A program made the position numbers and the translations under genes. 64,000 nt of DNA from Streptomyces antimycoticus (lineage in GTDB: Bacteria; Actinomycetota; Actinomycetes; Streptomycetales; Streptomycetaceae), in NCBI RefSeq assembly GCF_005405925.1, contig NZ_BJHV01000001.1, positions 3,534,001-3,598,000 of the forward strand. The letters run 5' to 3'. Shown here in pieces: positions 34,934-44,926 of the stretch; the stretch's first letter is position 1, and every line of letters starts with the position of its first letter. The notes under the pieces are model-generated. The model did not search any database. It was given only the letters and a program-made list of their open reading frames with translations, and was not told where the DNA came from.

Positions 34934-36178
34934 CTAGTCCAGATAGCCGCGGAGTTGATCGGCGAAGGCGTGGTCGCGGAGCTTGTTGAGCGTCTTCGAC
35001 TCGATCTGGCGGATCCGCTCCCGCGTCACCCCGAAGATCCGGCCGATCTCCTCCAGCGTGCGGGGGCGGCCGTCGGCCAGTCCGTACCGCAACTGCACCA
35101 CCTTGCGTTCGCGCTCGCCGAGCGTCGACAGCACGGCCTCCAGGTGCTCGCGGAGCAGCAGGAAGGCCGCGGACTCCACGGGTGAGGCCGCGTCGCCGTC
35201 CTCGATGAGGTCGCCGAGGGCCACATCGTCCTCCTCGCCCACCGGGGCGTGGAGCGACACCGGCTCCTGGGCCAGCCGCAGCACCTCGCTCACCCGCTCC
35301 GGGAGGAGGTCGAGATGGGCGGCGACCTCCTCGGGAGTGGGTTCGTAGCCGCGCTCCTGGAGCATCCGGCGTTGGACCCGGACCACCCGGTTGATCAGCT
35401 CGACGACATGCACCGGGACCCGGATCGTCCGGGCCTGGTCGGCCAGGGCGCGGGACATGGCCTGGCGGATCCACCAGGTGGCGTACGTGGAGAACTTGTA
35501 CCCACGGGCGTAGTCGAACTTCTCGACCGCGCGGATCAGGCCGAGGTTGCCCTCCTGGACCAGGTCGAGCATGGTCAGGCCGCGGCCGATATAGCGCTTG
35601 GCCACGGAGACGACGAGGCGGAGGTTGGCCTCGATCAGCCGTCGCTTGGCCATCCGGCCCAGGACCACCAACCGGTCGAGGTCCACGGCGAGTTGGGAGT
35701 CGAGGTCGGGGGTGTTGCCGAGCTTCTCCTCGGCGAAGAGACCCGCCTCGACGCGGCGGGCCAGCTCGACCTCCTCGACCGCGGAGAGCAGCGGTATCCG
35801 CCCGATCTCGCGGAGGTACTGGCGGAAGAGGTCGGCGGAGGGGCCGCTGGTGTCGGCGCGGGCGGGCGGCTCGATCGGCTCGATGGGCTCTACGACGGTA
35901 TCGACGCTCTCGACCGGCTCGACCGGCTCGACCGGCTCGACCGGCTCGACCGGCTCGACGGATTCCGCTTCGGGGGAGCCGTCGGGGTCGGGGTCGGCAG
36001 CCAGGTCGGCCATGGCGTCCGGTGCGGCGTCCTGGTCGCTCTCCGGTGCACCCTCCGGGGCGAGGTCCGCCGGGTCCTCGGGCACGGCCGGCGCTACCGG
36101 TGCGGCGCCGGGCGGGCGGGTGGACACGGGGTGCGGCGAGGCCGCGAGGGCCGCGTCGGTGAGGGTCTGGGTCTGCAC
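34934..36178 (-). CDS. hrdA: Principal-like RNA polymerase sigma factor (HrdA type)
   Basis: A 414-residue group 1/2 sigma-70 protein. Regions 1.2-2.4 are intact ([41 protein letters not shown] then [14 protein letters not shown]), region 3 and the region 4 helix-turn-helix ([20 protein letters not shown]) follow. GTG 36178 is preferred because GGAGG lies 8 bases upstream; GTG 36229, which gives a longer protein, has no ribosome binding site. The N-terminus is acidic and repetitive ([11 protein letters not shown]). Location next to dnaG matches hrdA in Streptomyces; HrdC and HrdD are alternatives. Confidence 0.8.
   Translation of the reverse strand: MQTQTLTDAALAASPHPVSTRPPGAAPVAPAVPEDPADLAPEGAPESDQDAAPDAMADLAADPDPDGSPEAESVEPVEPVEPVEPVEPVESVDTVVEPIEPIEPPARADTSGPSADLFRQYLREIGRIPLLSAVEEVELARRVEAGLFAEEKLGNTPDLDSQLAVDLDRLVVLGRMAKRRLIEANLRLVVSVAKRYIGRGLTMLDLVQEGNLGLIRAVEKFDYARGYKFSTYATWWIRQAMSRALADQARTIRVPVHVVELINRVVRVQRRMLQERGYEPTPEEVAAHLDLLPERVSEVLRLAQEPVSLHAPVGEEDDVALGDLIEDGDAASPVESAAFLLLREHLEAVLSTLGERERKVVQLRYGLADGRPRTLEEIGRIFGVTRERIRQIESKTLNKLRDHAFADQLRGYLD
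35909..35960. repeat. 9-bp tandem repeat inside the sigma factor gene
   Basis: CTCGACCGG is repeated five times (35909-35953) with a degenerate sixth, encoding Glu-Pro-Val units. Confidence 0.9.
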
Positions 36179-36557
36179 GGGGGCGACCTCCAGGGTGATC
36201 GCTGCTGAGGGGGCAGAACGATCGGGCACGGCACGGCGGCCGCGCCGCCGTCCGTCCCGTACATCATGAGCGGATCTGCGGGGGATTCCGGCCCTACCTG
36301 ACCAACACCGCCGCGCTCCGAGGACTCAGGCACCGCACCCCAGTGTGGGGTACGACACAGGCCCGCCACGAGGGGCGTGCGGGCACTTTTTGCTCAGCGG
36401 CCCGTGACCGTACGACTACCCGGCGGCTACAGCGCCCCCTCCGGCCCGCTCGCCGAGGCATGAACGGGCTGGCCGGAACCCATCCATCGGCCCCTACCAC
36501 CCTTACCGCCGTCCCTGCCCTCCTTACCGCCGTCCCTGCCCTGAGCGCCCGCTCGGC
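36179..36557. other. Sigma-factor leader region
   Basis: Between dnaG and the sigma gene on the same strand. It should hold the sigma gene promoter and leader; I see no convincing gene. It contains the 21-bp duplication listed separately. Confidence 0.5.
36501..36542. repeat. Perfect 21-bp tandem duplication
   Basis: Bases 36501-36521 (CCTTACCGCCGTCCCTGCCC plus T) repeat exactly at 36522-36542, 15 bp beyond the dnaG stop. Confidence 0.95.
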
Positions 36558-38554
36558 CTACAGCGCCGCCGCGCCCCGGTCCCGGAGGGACTGGCCGTAC
36601 TGCTGCAGCACCCACAGCTCGTTCTGCACGGCGGCGAGGTGGGCGGGGTCCGCGTGCTGCCCCAGGCGCTGGAGGGCGCCCCGCACCTCGGTCACGCGCT
36701 GATTCACGGCTGCCAGCCGTACGGCCACCAGCTGCACGCCCGCGTACACCTCGTCCGGGTCGCGGCGGGTGTGCGGCGGCTCGACGGCGAGCTCGGTGAC
36801 CATCGCCCGGACCGTGTCGTCGGGCGCCACCTCCCGGACCCGGGCGAGATAGTCGGCGTCCGCGGCGGCCGTACCGCCCGCGTCCTCGATGGCGCGGCGC
36901 ACCGCCGCGTACGGCGGGGCGGTGAACTCGTCGATGCCGTAGGCGTCGAAGGCCGGGGAGACCAGGTCTGGATGCTGAAGCGCCAGCTTGAGCAGCTCGC
37001 GCTCGACGCGGTGGGCGGGGCTGCGCAGATTCAGCGCCGGGCCGCGCGGGACCGGCGGCGCACCGCCGGCGCCCGGGCCTGCGGGCCCCCCATGGCCCCC
37101 GGACCGCCATGGCCGCCGCCCCGCTGGTCACCTCGGCCGCCGTACCGGGACCCGCCCGGGCCGCCGCCGCGCTGATCGCCGCGGCCACCGTGCTCCGGGC
37201 CACCCGGGCCGCCGTTCTGCCTGCTGCGGGCCAGCCCACGCACCCGGCGGATGATCGACTGTTCCTCCGCCTGGGTAGCGATGCCGACCATTCCGATCAG
37301 CCGGATCGCATAGCGGTCGCGCAGCCCGGGGTTCTTGATCGCCGCGACGACCGGCACCGCCTCGTCGACGGCGGCGATGCGCCCCTCCTCGGTGTCCAGG
37401 TTGTACCGGGAGACGATCGACTTCAGCGCGAAGGCGAACAGCGGCGTACGGCTGTCGACCAGGGACGCCACGGCCTCGTCGCCGCGGGCCAGCCGCAGTT
37501 CGCACGGGTCCATCCCGTCGGGCGTGATCGCGATGGAGGTCTCGGCGGCGAACCGCTGGTCGTCTTCGAAGGCGCGCAGGGCCGCCTTCTGCCCGGCCGC
37601 GTCGCCGTCGAAGGTGAAGACGACCTCCGCGCCCGCGTTGTCCATCAGCAGCCGTCGGAGGATCTTGATGTGGTCGCCGCCGAAGGCGGTGCCACAGGTG
37701 GCGATGGCGGTGGTGACCCCCGCGAGATGGCAGGCCATGACGTCCGTATAGCCCTCGACCACCACCGCCCGGCTGGCCTTGGCGATGTCCTTCTTGGCGA
37801 GGTCGATGCCGTAGAGGACCTGGGACTTGCGGTAGAGCGGGGTCTCGGGGGTGTTGAGGTACTTCGGGCCGTTGTCGTCGTCGCGCAGCTTCCGGGCGCC
37901 GAAGCCGACGACCTCGCCGGAGATGTCGCGGATCGGCCACATCAGCCGGCCCCGGAAGCGGTCGATGGGGCCGCGCCGGCCCTCCTGGACAAGCCCGGAG
38001 AGGATCAGCTCCTTGTCGGTGAAACCGCGGCCGCGCAGATAGCGGACGAGGTGGTCCCAGCCGGCCGGGCTGTAGCCGACGCCGAAGTGCTGCGCGGCGG
38101 CCTGGTCGAAGCCGCGCTCGGCCAGGAAGGTGCGGCCGATCTCCGCCTCGGGGCGCTCCAACTGCTCGACATAGAACTGCGCGGCCGCCTTATGGGCCTC
38201 GACCAGCCGGGTGCGCTCGCCCTGCTGACGACCGGGCGTGTAGCCGCCCTCCTCGTAGCGCAGGGTGATGCCGGCCTGGGAGGCCAGCCGCTCGATCGTC
38301 TCGGCGAAGGAGAGGTGGTCGATCTTCATGACGAAGTCGACGGTGTCGCCGCCCGCCTGGCAGCCGAAGCAGTAGTAGAGCCCCTTGCTGGGGCTGACCT
38401 GGAAGGACGGGGACTTCTCGTCATGGAAGGGGCACAGGCCCTTGAGGTTGCCACCCCCCGCGTTGCGCAGCTGGAGGTATTCGGACACGACGGCGTCGAT
38501 CGGGACCGCTGCCCGCACCGCTTTCACGTCGTCATCGTTGATCCTGCCTGCCAC
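36558..38554 (-). CDS. dnaG: DNA primase, frameshifted at a C6 run as sequenced
   Basis: The 38554-37031 frame encodes the CHC2 zinc domain (CPFHDEKSPSF, YYCFGC), the RNA polymerase core with TOPRIM (VVVEGYTDVMACH, FTFDGDAAGQ) and then a Gly-rich linker before stopping. The C-terminal helicase-binding domain (LNLRSPAHRVERELLKLALQ to 36558) is intact in another frame. Adding one base in the six-C run at 37086-37091 joins the two through GAMGGPAGPGAGGAPPVPRG and gives about 665 residues, normal for the genus. DnaG is essential and needs its C-terminus to bind DnaB, so a sequencing or assembly error is likeliest. It primes Okazaki fragments. Confidence 0.9.
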
Positions 38555-38629
38555 GCCCGAATTCTACGGCCGGGGTCCGACATGGCTGTCCGTCGCCTGC
38601 CGTACCCCGGCGGGAGCGTGCCCGAGGGC

Positions 38630-39925
38630 CTACGGGAGCAGCGAGGGCAGCGGTACGGACGGGTCGGCCAGGGCCGCCGGGTCGAGCTGGTCGCCGCCGC
38701 GGATGAGCCGTTGGATCGATTCGGTGACGTCCCAGACGTTGACGTTCATGCCCGCGAGGAGACGGCCGTCGTTCAGCCAGAAGGCGATGAACTGCCGCTT
38801 GCCGACGTCGCCGCGCACCAGCACCTGGTCGTACGAGCCGGGCGGGGCGTAGCCGGAGTACTCCAGGCCGACGTCGTACTGGTCGGAGAAGAAGTACGGC
38901 ACCCGGTCGTACGCGACGTCCTGGCCGAGCATGGCGCGGGCCGCCGCGGGGCCGCCGTTCAGGGCGTTGGCCCAGTGCTCGACGCGCAGCCGGGCGCTGG
39001 GCGGCAGTGCGGCCCGTACGGGGGTGCCCTCGAGGAAGCCGAGCGGGGCGGAGGCGACGTCGCCCGCCGCGAAGATGTCCGGGTCGCTGGTGCGCAGCGC
39101 GGTGTCGACAGCGATGCCGCCGCCCGCCGCGCGGTCCACCACCTCCAGGCCCGCGGCCTCGGCGAGGGCGGTGCGCGGGGCGGCACCGATGGCGGCCAGG
39201 ACGCTGTGGGCGGGGTGCTCCTCGCCGTCGTCGGTGAGGGCGGCCAGCACCATGCCGTCCTGGCCGGTGATCTCGGTAAGGCGGGCACCGAAGTGGAAGC
39301 GGACACCGTGGTCGCCGTGGAGGTCGGCGAAGAGGGCGCCCAGCTCGGGGCCGAGGACGGGGTGGAGCGGGGTGGGCTCGGGCTCGACGATGGTCACCTC
39401 GGCGCCGTAGCCACGCGCGGCGGCCGCGACTTCGAGACCGATCCAGCCGGCGCCCGCGATGACCAGCTGGCCGTTGTCCCGGCCGAGGGTGGTGAGGACG
39501 CCCTTGAGCCGCTCGGCGTGGGCGAGCCGGCGCAGATGGTGGACCCCGGCCAGATCGGTGCCGGGGATGTCGAGGCGGCGCGGCTCGGCGCCGGTGGCCA
39601 GCAGCAGCCGGTCGTAGTGGACCCGGGCGCCGTCGCCCAGCGTCACGGCCTTGGCGGCGCGGTCCAGGTGGACGGCGGGCAGGCCGAGGTGGAGCTCGAT
39701 ATCGGCCTGGGCGTACCAGGCGGGCTCATGGACGAAGACGCTGTCGCGCTCCTGGCTGCCGGTGAGGAAGCCCTTGGACAGCGGGGGCCGCTCATAGGGG
39801 TGGTCGCGCTCGTCACCGATGAGGATCACCCGCCCGGTGAAGCCCTCCGCTCGCAGGGTTTCCGCGGCTTTCGCCCCGGCCAGACCCCCTCCGACGATGA
39901 CGAATGTCTGGTGTGCGTCGACCAC
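38630..39925 (-). CDS. NAD(P)/FAD-dependent oxidoreductase, ferredoxin reductase-like
   Basis: A 431-residue flavoprotein. FVIVGGGLAGAKAAETLRAEG binds FAD; VIAGAGWIGLEVAAAARGYGAEVTIVE binds NAD(P)H; LRTSDPDIFAAGDVASAP is the second FAD motif. The C-terminal third (VEHWANALNGGPAAARAMLG) matches BphA4-type ferredoxin reductases that pass electrons to ferredoxin or P450s. It lies just beyond the dnaG start on the same strand, 75 bp apart. A role for the P450s in this window is conceivable but they are 20 kb away. Confidence 0.9.
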   Translation of the reverse strand: MVDAHQTFVIVGGGLAGAKAAETLRAEGFTGRVILIGDERDHPYERPPLSKGFLTGSQERDSVFVHEPAWYAQADIELHLGLPAVHLDRAAKAVTLGDGARVHYDRLLLATGAEPRRLDIPGTDLAGVHHLRRLAHAERLKGVLTTLGRDNGQLVIAGAGWIGLEVAAAARGYGAEVTIVEPEPTPLHPVLGPELGALFADLHGDHGVRFHFGARLTEITGQDGMVLAALTDDGEEHPAHSVLAAIGAAPRTALAEAAGLEVVDRAAGGGIAVDTALRTSDPDIFAAGDVASAPLGFLEGTPVRAALPPSARLRVEHWANALNGGPAAARAMLGQDVAYDRVPYFFSDQYDVGLEYSGYAPPGSYDQVLVRGDVGKRQFIAFWLNDGRLLAGMNVNVWDVTESIQRLIRGGDQLDPAALADPSVPLPSLLP

Positions 39926-40029
39926 TTGTGTCCTCCTCGCTGCCGAGCAGTGCCGAGCAGTGCCTCTATGAGTGCCTTACCCGGTCGCGTCAGGTCGTGC
40001 TCTCCGAAAGCGGTGCACATGCTGCGCCC

Positions 40030-40135
40030 ATGGCCGTGCCAGAGGCTGTGCCGAAAATCCGTGCCCGGAACCTGTGCCGAAGGTGTGCCGAAAGCTGTGC
40101 GGCAACCTGTTCCGAAAGCTGTGTCACAAGGGAGC
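40030..40135. repeat. Degenerate short tandem repeat (CTGTGCCGAAA-like)
   Basis: Seven or so drifting copies of a 11-15-bp unit with core TGTGCCGAA occupy the gap between the oxidoreductase and dgt genes. No gene is evident in 39926-40212. Confidence 0.7.
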
Positions 40136-40212
40136 CTCCCGCACCGCGCGTGCGTCGGGAAGGGCCCGTACGCCGGACGTGTGCACGCAAGCCGGATCCG
40201 GCGGGCGGCGGT

Positions 40213-41574
40213 TCACGCGGTGAGCCGGGCGTGGAGCCACCGGGCCGAGGTGTCGGTCAGGGAGGCGATCTGGTCGACGATCGCCCGCAGCCGGCCCCGG
40301 TCGTCCCCCGCCGCGTCGAAGAGCGCGCGGAACTGGGGGTCCAGGCCGACTGGGGCGCGGGCGATCAGGGCATCGCCCAGCTCGGCGATGACGACGCGCT
40401 GATCGGCCCGGACCAGCTCCTGGTCGGCGCGCTGGATGACATACCGGTCGGCGACCGCCTTGAGGACCGCGCACTCCAGGCGGGCGGCGCGGGGGACGAC
40501 CAGCTCGGCGTGGTAGCGGGTGAAGCGGCCCGTGCCGTACGCCGCGCGGGTGGCGCCCTCGGCGGCCAGGCAGAAGCGGCCGATGAGCTGGCTGGTGGCG
40601 TCCTTGAGGCGGGCCTGGGCGACGGACGAGCCGTCGTAGCGGTGCGGCCACCACTCCTGGCCCAGCAGCCGGTCCAGCGCCTCGGCCAGCTCTCTGGGCT
40701 CGGCCCCCGGGGCGTAGCGATCGGCGGCGACGGCGAAGACCTCGCGGCGCTCGGGCTCGGCGAGCAGGCTCGCGGGGTCGAGATGGCCCGCGTGCAGCCC
40801 GTCCTCGACGTCGTGCACGGAGTAGGCGACGTCGTCGGCCCAGTCCATGACCTGGGCCTCGAAGGTCGTACGGCCGTCGGGGGCGCCCTGCCGGTACCAG
40901 GCGAAGATCGGGAGGTCGTCCTCGTAGACCCCGAATTTCGGGGAGCGGGGGCTGTACGGATGGCCGCCGCGCGGCCAGGGGTACTTGGTGGCGGCGTCCA
41001 GCGCGGCGCGGGTGAGGTTGAGGCCGACGCTCACCGGCTCACCGGCCTCCAGGCCGGGCACGAACCGCTTCGGTTCGAGCCGGGCCAGCAGCCGCAGCGA
41101 CTGCGCGTTTCCCTCGAAGCCGCCGCAGGGCTCGGCGATCTCATTGAGCACCCGCTCGCCGTTGTGCCCGAACGGCGGATGGCCGAGGTCATGGGCGAGG
41201 CAGGCCGTCTCCACCAGATCGGGGTCGCAGCCGAGGGCGGCCCCCAGCTCACGGCCCACCTGGGCGCACTCCAGGGAGTGGGTCAGCCGGGTGCGGGGCG
41301 TGGCGTCGAAGGCCAGGGCGCGCCCGGCCGGGCCGGGGTCGGCGGCCGGTGCGGCGGGCACCACCTGGGTCTTCCCGGCCAGTCTGCGCAGCGCGGCGGA
41401 GTGCAGCACCCGCGCCCGGTCCCGCTGGAAGGCGGTCCGGCCCGGCCGCTTGTCGGGCTCGGGCGCCCAGCGCTCGAGGTCCGCCGGGGCATAGCCGGGG
41501 ACGTGGCCGGTGTCTGCCTCGGGGGCACCGGTCGGAGGGGCCGGATCCGGTTCAGGCGGTGCGCTGCGACTCAT
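40213..41574 (-). CDS. dgt: Deoxyguanosinetriphosphate triphosphohydrolase-like protein
   Basis: A 453-residue HD-domain dNTPase, which splits dNTPs to nucleoside and tripolyphosphate and so limits precursor pools. The metal ligands are [17 protein letters not shown] (His), [18 protein letters not shown] (His-Asp) and [17 protein letters not shown] (Asp). The N-terminus has the usual [41 protein letters not shown] 41574 overlaps the stop of the upstream chelatase gene by 4 bp. No strong ribosome binding site, consistent with coupling. Confidence 0.93.
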   Translation of the reverse strand: MSRSAPPEPDPAPPTGAPEADTGHVPGYAPADLERWAPEPDKRPGRTAFQRDRARVLHSAALRRLAGKTQVVPAAPAADPGPAGRALAFDATPRTRLTHSLECAQVGRELGAALGCDPDLVETACLAHDLGHPPFGHNGERVLNEIAEPCGGFEGNAQSLRLLARLEPKRFVPGLEAGEPVSVGLNLTRAALDAATKYPWPRGGHPYSPRSPKFGVYEDDLPIFAWYRQGAPDGRTTFEAQVMDWADDVAYSVHDVEDGLHAGHLDPASLLAEPERREVFAVAADRYAPGAEPRELAEALDRLLGQEWWPHRYDGSSVAQARLKDATSQLIGRFCLAAEGATRAAYGTGRFTRYHAELVVPRAARLECAVLKAVADRYVIQRADQELVRADQRVVIAELGDALIARAPVGLDPQFRALFDAAGDDRGRLRAIVDQIASLTDTSARWLHARLTA

Positions 41575-42530
41575 ACACCGACGGTAGCCGCCGGGGGTGA
41601 CAAGGGCGCAGAGGCGATGGCCTGTTCGTAACGGCGCACTACGAGGCGCGCCACCGCCGGGTGGGCGCCGAGCGGGGCGGCCGCGACCCCGGGGGTGGTG
41701 TGCGCGGCCGGGGTGGCGTTCGCGCACTGGGTGGCGAAGCGGCCGGGCGCGGTGAAGTAGGAGGCGACCGCGATCCGGTCATGGCCGAGCGCGGCCAGGG
41801 CCCGTACGGCCTCGGGCACGGTGGGCCCGGAGCCGGAGGCGTAGCCGGGCAGGACGGGCACACCGCCGAGCCGGGCACTGAGCAGGGCGGCGGTCCGGGC
41901 CACGTCGACGGCCGCGTCCGGGTCGCGGGAGCCCGCCGCGGCCAGGACGACGCCCGCCCGGTGCGGAGCCGCGACGCCCGCGGCTCCTGTCCCGTACGGA
42001 GCCTCGACACCTGTCCCGTACGGAGCCCCGACGCGGCGGCCTGCCTCCGCCAGCCGGGCGTGCAGCGCCTCGGCGAGCAGCGGGTCCGGGCCGAGCGGGG
42101 CGGCGATCCGGGCGGCCAGGTGGGGCGCGGCGGCGATGGCGTCCGGGATGTCCTGTTTGGTGTGGTAGCCACGGCTCAGGAGCAGCGGGACGAGCACGGC
42201 CTCACCGCGCAGCGCGGCCAGCGTGTCGGCCAGCAGCGGCTGGTTGAGCTCGATATGGCCGAGGCGTACGGGCAGTCCGGGGCGGAGCGCGCGGACGCGG
42301 TCCAGGAGTGCGGTCACGGTGCGCAGCGCCTCGGGGTCCCGGCTGCCGTGGGCGACGGCGACGAGCGTCGGCGGCCGGTCGCGGCGGCCCTGGCCGCTGC
42401 CGGAGCGGTTGCCGTGGCCCAGCCGGTCGAGCTGGGTGGTGAGCTGTGCGGTGAACCGGATCATGAGCCGCTGGGCACTGTCGAAGTCCGTCGTGCTGTC
42501 GGGGCCAGGAGAACCGGAGTGGGGCGTCAT
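41571..42530 (-). CDS. Sirohydrochlorin ferrochelatase (CbiX/SirB type)
   Basis: A 319-residue chelatase that inserts iron into sirohydrochlorin to make sirohaem. [13 protein letters not shown] carries the catalytic His; [31 protein letters not shown] and [18 protein letters not shown] show two CbiX-like halves. An internal 24-bp tandem repeat (41986-42033) encodes [14 protein letters not shown]. Sirohaem is the cofactor of nitrite and sulfite reductases, which fits the nasA gene opposite and nirB downstream. Divergent from nasA. Confidence 0.9.
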   Translation of the reverse strand: MTPHSGSPGPDSTTDFDSAQRLMIRFTAQLTTQLDRLGHGNRSGSGQGRRDRPPTLVAVAHGSRDPEALRTVTALLDRVRALRPGLPVRLGHIELNQPLLADTLAALRGEAVLVPLLLSRGYHTKQDIPDAIAAAPHLAARIAAPLGPDPLLAEALHARLAEAGRRVGAPYGTGVEAPYGTGAAGVAAPHRAGVVLAAAGSRDPDAAVDVARTAALLSARLGGVPVLPGYASGSGPTVPEAVRALAALGHDRIAVASYFTAPGRFATQCANATPAAHTTPGVAAAPLGAHPAVARLVVRRYEQAIASAPLSPPAATVGV

Positions 42531-42640
42531 GACCAGAGCCTGGCAGCGGCAGATTGCACCGCCGTTGCGCGGCCGTGACGGGTGATTGCGCCGATATCAC
42601 CGGCCGCCGGACCCCGTGCTGAGGTCCGCTTCCCGCAGGC

Positions 42641-42678
42641 GTAATCCGAGGCGACGCGGGCCGTAACACGGCCGTAGC
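42641..42678 (+). promoter_or_regulatory. GlnR-box-like sequence upstream of nasA
   Basis: GTAAT, CGACG, GTAAC and GTAGC are spaced exactly 11 bases apart (starts 42641, 42652, 42663, 42674), the geometry of the gTnAc-n6-GaAAc-n6 GlnR box. The a-sites match well, the b-sites weakly. nasA is GlnR-activated in S. coelicolor. Confidence 0.5.
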
Positions 42679-42690
42679 ACCCTCCTTGGC

Positions 42691-44907
42691 ATGGCGCACG
42701 TTCCCGGGGAGCACTCCCCCGCCCCCGACCCCGCCCCCGTCGACACGCACTGCCCTTACTGTTCGCTGCAGTGCGGGATGACGCTGCGCCCAACGCCGCC
42801 GGACCGCGGGTCGGGCGGCACACCGGGCAGCGTCGAGGTCATCGAACGCACCGCCTTCCCCGTCAACCGCGGCGCGCTCTGCGGTAAGGGCCGCACCGCG
42901 CCCGCTGTGCTCTCCTCCCGGGTGCGTCTGACCGAGCCGCTGGTCCGCCGCCCTGACTCCGGTCGGCTCGAACCGGCCACCTGGGAGGAGGCCCTCGACC
43001 GGATCGCCGAGGGCCTGGAGGCCACCGGCCGGGCGCACGGCCGCGACGCCGTGGGGGTCTTCGGCGGCGGCGGGCTGACGAACGAGAAGGCGTACGCGCT
43101 GGGGAAGTTCGCCCGGGTGGTGCTCGGCACCTCGCAGATCGACTACAACGGCCGGTTCTGCATGTCCTCGGCCGCCGCCGCCCATCAGCGGGCCTTCGGG
43201 CTGGACCGCGGGCTGCCGTTCCCGCTGGCGGACGTGGCCCGCACCGGATGCGTCGTCCTGGTCGGCTCGAACCTGGCCGAGACCATGCCGCCCGCGCTGC
43301 GCTATCTGACCGAGCTGAAGGAGGCGGGCGGCCGGCTGATCGTGGTCGACCCCCGGCGCACTCGTACGGCGGAGCAGGCGGATCTGCATCTGGCGCCGCG
43401 GCCCGGTACCGATCTCGCGCTCGCGCTGGGGCTGCTGCACCTGGTGGTCGCGGAGGGCCGGGTGGACGAGGAGTTCGTCGAACGGCGCACCAGCGGCTGG
43501 CCCGAGGCGCGGGCCGCCGCGATGGCCCACTGGCCGGAGCTGGTGGAGCGGATCACGGGCGTCCCCGTCCCTGACCTCCGTAAGGCGGTCACGATGTTCT
43601 GCGACGCCGAGAACTCGATGGTGCTGACGGCGCGGGGCCCCGAGCAGCAGTCCAAGGGCACCGACACCGTCGGCGCGTGGATCAACCTGTGCCTGGCCAC
43701 CGGCCGCGCGGGCCGCCCGCTCTCCGGCTACGGCTGCCTGACCGGCCAGGGCAACGGCCAAGGCGGCCGCGAACACGGCCAGAAGGCCGATCAGCTGCCC
43801 GGCTACCGCAAGCTGGCCGACCCGGCCGCGCGCGCCCATGTGGCGGCCGTATGGGGCGTGGAGCCCGACGCCCTCCCCGGGCCGGGGCGCAGCGCGTACG
43901 AACTCCTGGACGCGCTCGGACGGGACGTCCGGGCGCTGCTGCTGATGGGCTCCAATCCGCTGGTCTCCGCCCCGCGCGCGGCCCATGTGGAGTCCCGGCT
44001 GCGGTCGCTGGACTTCCTGGCGGTCGCCGACGTCGTGCTCTCGGAGACCGCCGCGCTCGCCGATGTGGTCCTGCCGGTGGCCCAGTGGGCCGAGGAGACC
44101 GGGACCATGACCAACCTGGAGGGCCGGGTCATCCTCCGCCGGGCGGCGCTCACCCCGCCGCCGGGCGTCCGGACGGATCTGTCGGTGCTGAGCGGGCTCG
44201 CGGCCCGGCTCGGCTGGGAGAAGGGGTTCCCGGCCGACGCGGAGGAGGTCTTCGAGGAGCTGCGGCGGGCCTCCGCCGGGGGCCCGGCGGACTACTCGGG
44301 CATCACGTACCGGAGGATCGCGGAGGAGGACGGGGTGTTCTGGCCCTGTCCGGAGAACGCGGAGGAGACCGCCGGTACGGGCACAGAGGGGACCAAGGAG
44401 GCCGAGGGGACCCATTCGGAGGGCGCCGAGCGGCCCGGTCCGCATCCCGGTACACCGCGGCTGTTCCTCGACCGGTTCGCCACCGACGACGGGCGGGCCC
44501 GCTTCGCCCCCGTCAGCCATCGCCCGGCCGCCGAGGAGCCGGACGCCGCGTATCCGGTGCTGCTGACGACGGGCCGGGTGCTGGCCCAGTACCAGTCGGG
44601 CGCCCAGACCCGGCGGGTCGCCGAGCTCAACGAGGCCGCGCCCGGCCCCTACGTCCAGCTCCATCCGCTGCTCGCCGAGCGGCTGGGGGCGGCCGAGGGC
44701 GTGCCGATCGCGGTGGTCTCCCGGCGCGGCCGCGCCGTGGCCCCGGCCCGCATCAGCCGGGACATCCGGCCGGACACGGTGTTCATGCCGTTCCACTGGG
44801 CGGGGCCGGGGCGGGCCAACACGGTGACGAATCCGGCGCTGGATCCGGTGTCGCGGATGCCGGAGTTCAAGGTGTGCGCGGTGCGGCTGGAGCTGGCCGA
44901 GGGCTGA
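42691..44907 (+). CDS. nasA: Assimilatory nitrate reductase catalytic subunit
   Basis: A 738-residue molybdopterin oxidoreductase that reduces nitrate to nitrite in the cytoplasm. THCPYCSLQCGM and NRGALCGKG bind a [4Fe-4S] cluster; GGGGLTNEKAYALGKFARVV, FCMSSAAAAHQRAFGLDRG and GSNLAETMPPALRYL contact the bis-MGD cofactor; the C-terminal MopB-CT domain contains LLTTGRVLAQYQSGAQTRRV. No Tat signal, so assimilatory. A low-complexity TEGTKEAEGTHSEGAE insert separates the domains. Sirohaem and nirB genes in the window complete the pathway to ammonium. Confidence 0.94.
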   Translation: MAHVPGEHSPAPDPAPVDTHCPYCSLQCGMTLRPTPPDRGSGGTPGSVEVIERTAFPVNRGALCGKGRTAPAVLSSRVRLTEPLVRRPDSGRLEPATWEEALDRIAEGLEATGRAHGRDAVGVFGGGGLTNEKAYALGKFARVVLGTSQIDYNGRFCMSSAAAAHQRAFGLDRGLPFPLADVARTGCVVLVGSNLAETMPPALRYLTELKEAGGRLIVVDPRRTRTAEQADLHLAPRPGTDLALALGLLHLVVAEGRVDEEFVERRTSGWPEARAAAMAHWPELVERITGVPVPDLRKAVTMFCDAENSMVLTARGPEQQSKGTDTVGAWINLCLATGRAGRPLSGYGCLTGQGNGQGGREHGQKADQLPGYRKLADPAARAHVAAVWGVEPDALPGPGRSAYELLDALGRDVRALLLMGSNPLVSAPRAAHVESRLRSLDFLAVADVVLSETAALADVVLPVAQWAEETGTMTNLEGRVILRRAALTPPPGVRTDLSVLSGLAARLGWEKGFPADAEEVFEELRRASAGGPADYSGITYRRIAEEDGVFWPCPENAEETAGTGTEGTKEAEGTHSEGAERPGPHPGTPRLFLDRFATDDGRARFAPVSHRPAAEEPDAAYPVLLTTGRVLAQYQSGAQTRRVAELNEAAPGPYVQLHPLLAERLGAAEGVPIAVVSRRGRAVAPARISRDIRPDTVFMPFHWAGPGRANTVTNPALDPVSRMPEFKVCAVRLELAEG

Positions 44908-44926
44908 TGGCTGATCGCCCCAGGGC

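Noticed and set aside
35909..35960. 9-bp repeat in the sigma gene as a phase-variation switch
   Set aside because: Unit length is a multiple of three, so copy changes keep the frame.
37109..40402. 1097-codon plus-strand open frame opposite dnaG and the FAD oxidoreductase
   Set aside because: Composition is low-complexity and the opposite strand carries both conserved genes.
42202..44796. 864-codon minus-strand open frame opposite nasA
   Set aside because: It is a GC-bias shadow; nasA on the plus strand has full family motifs and the minus frame has no domain.
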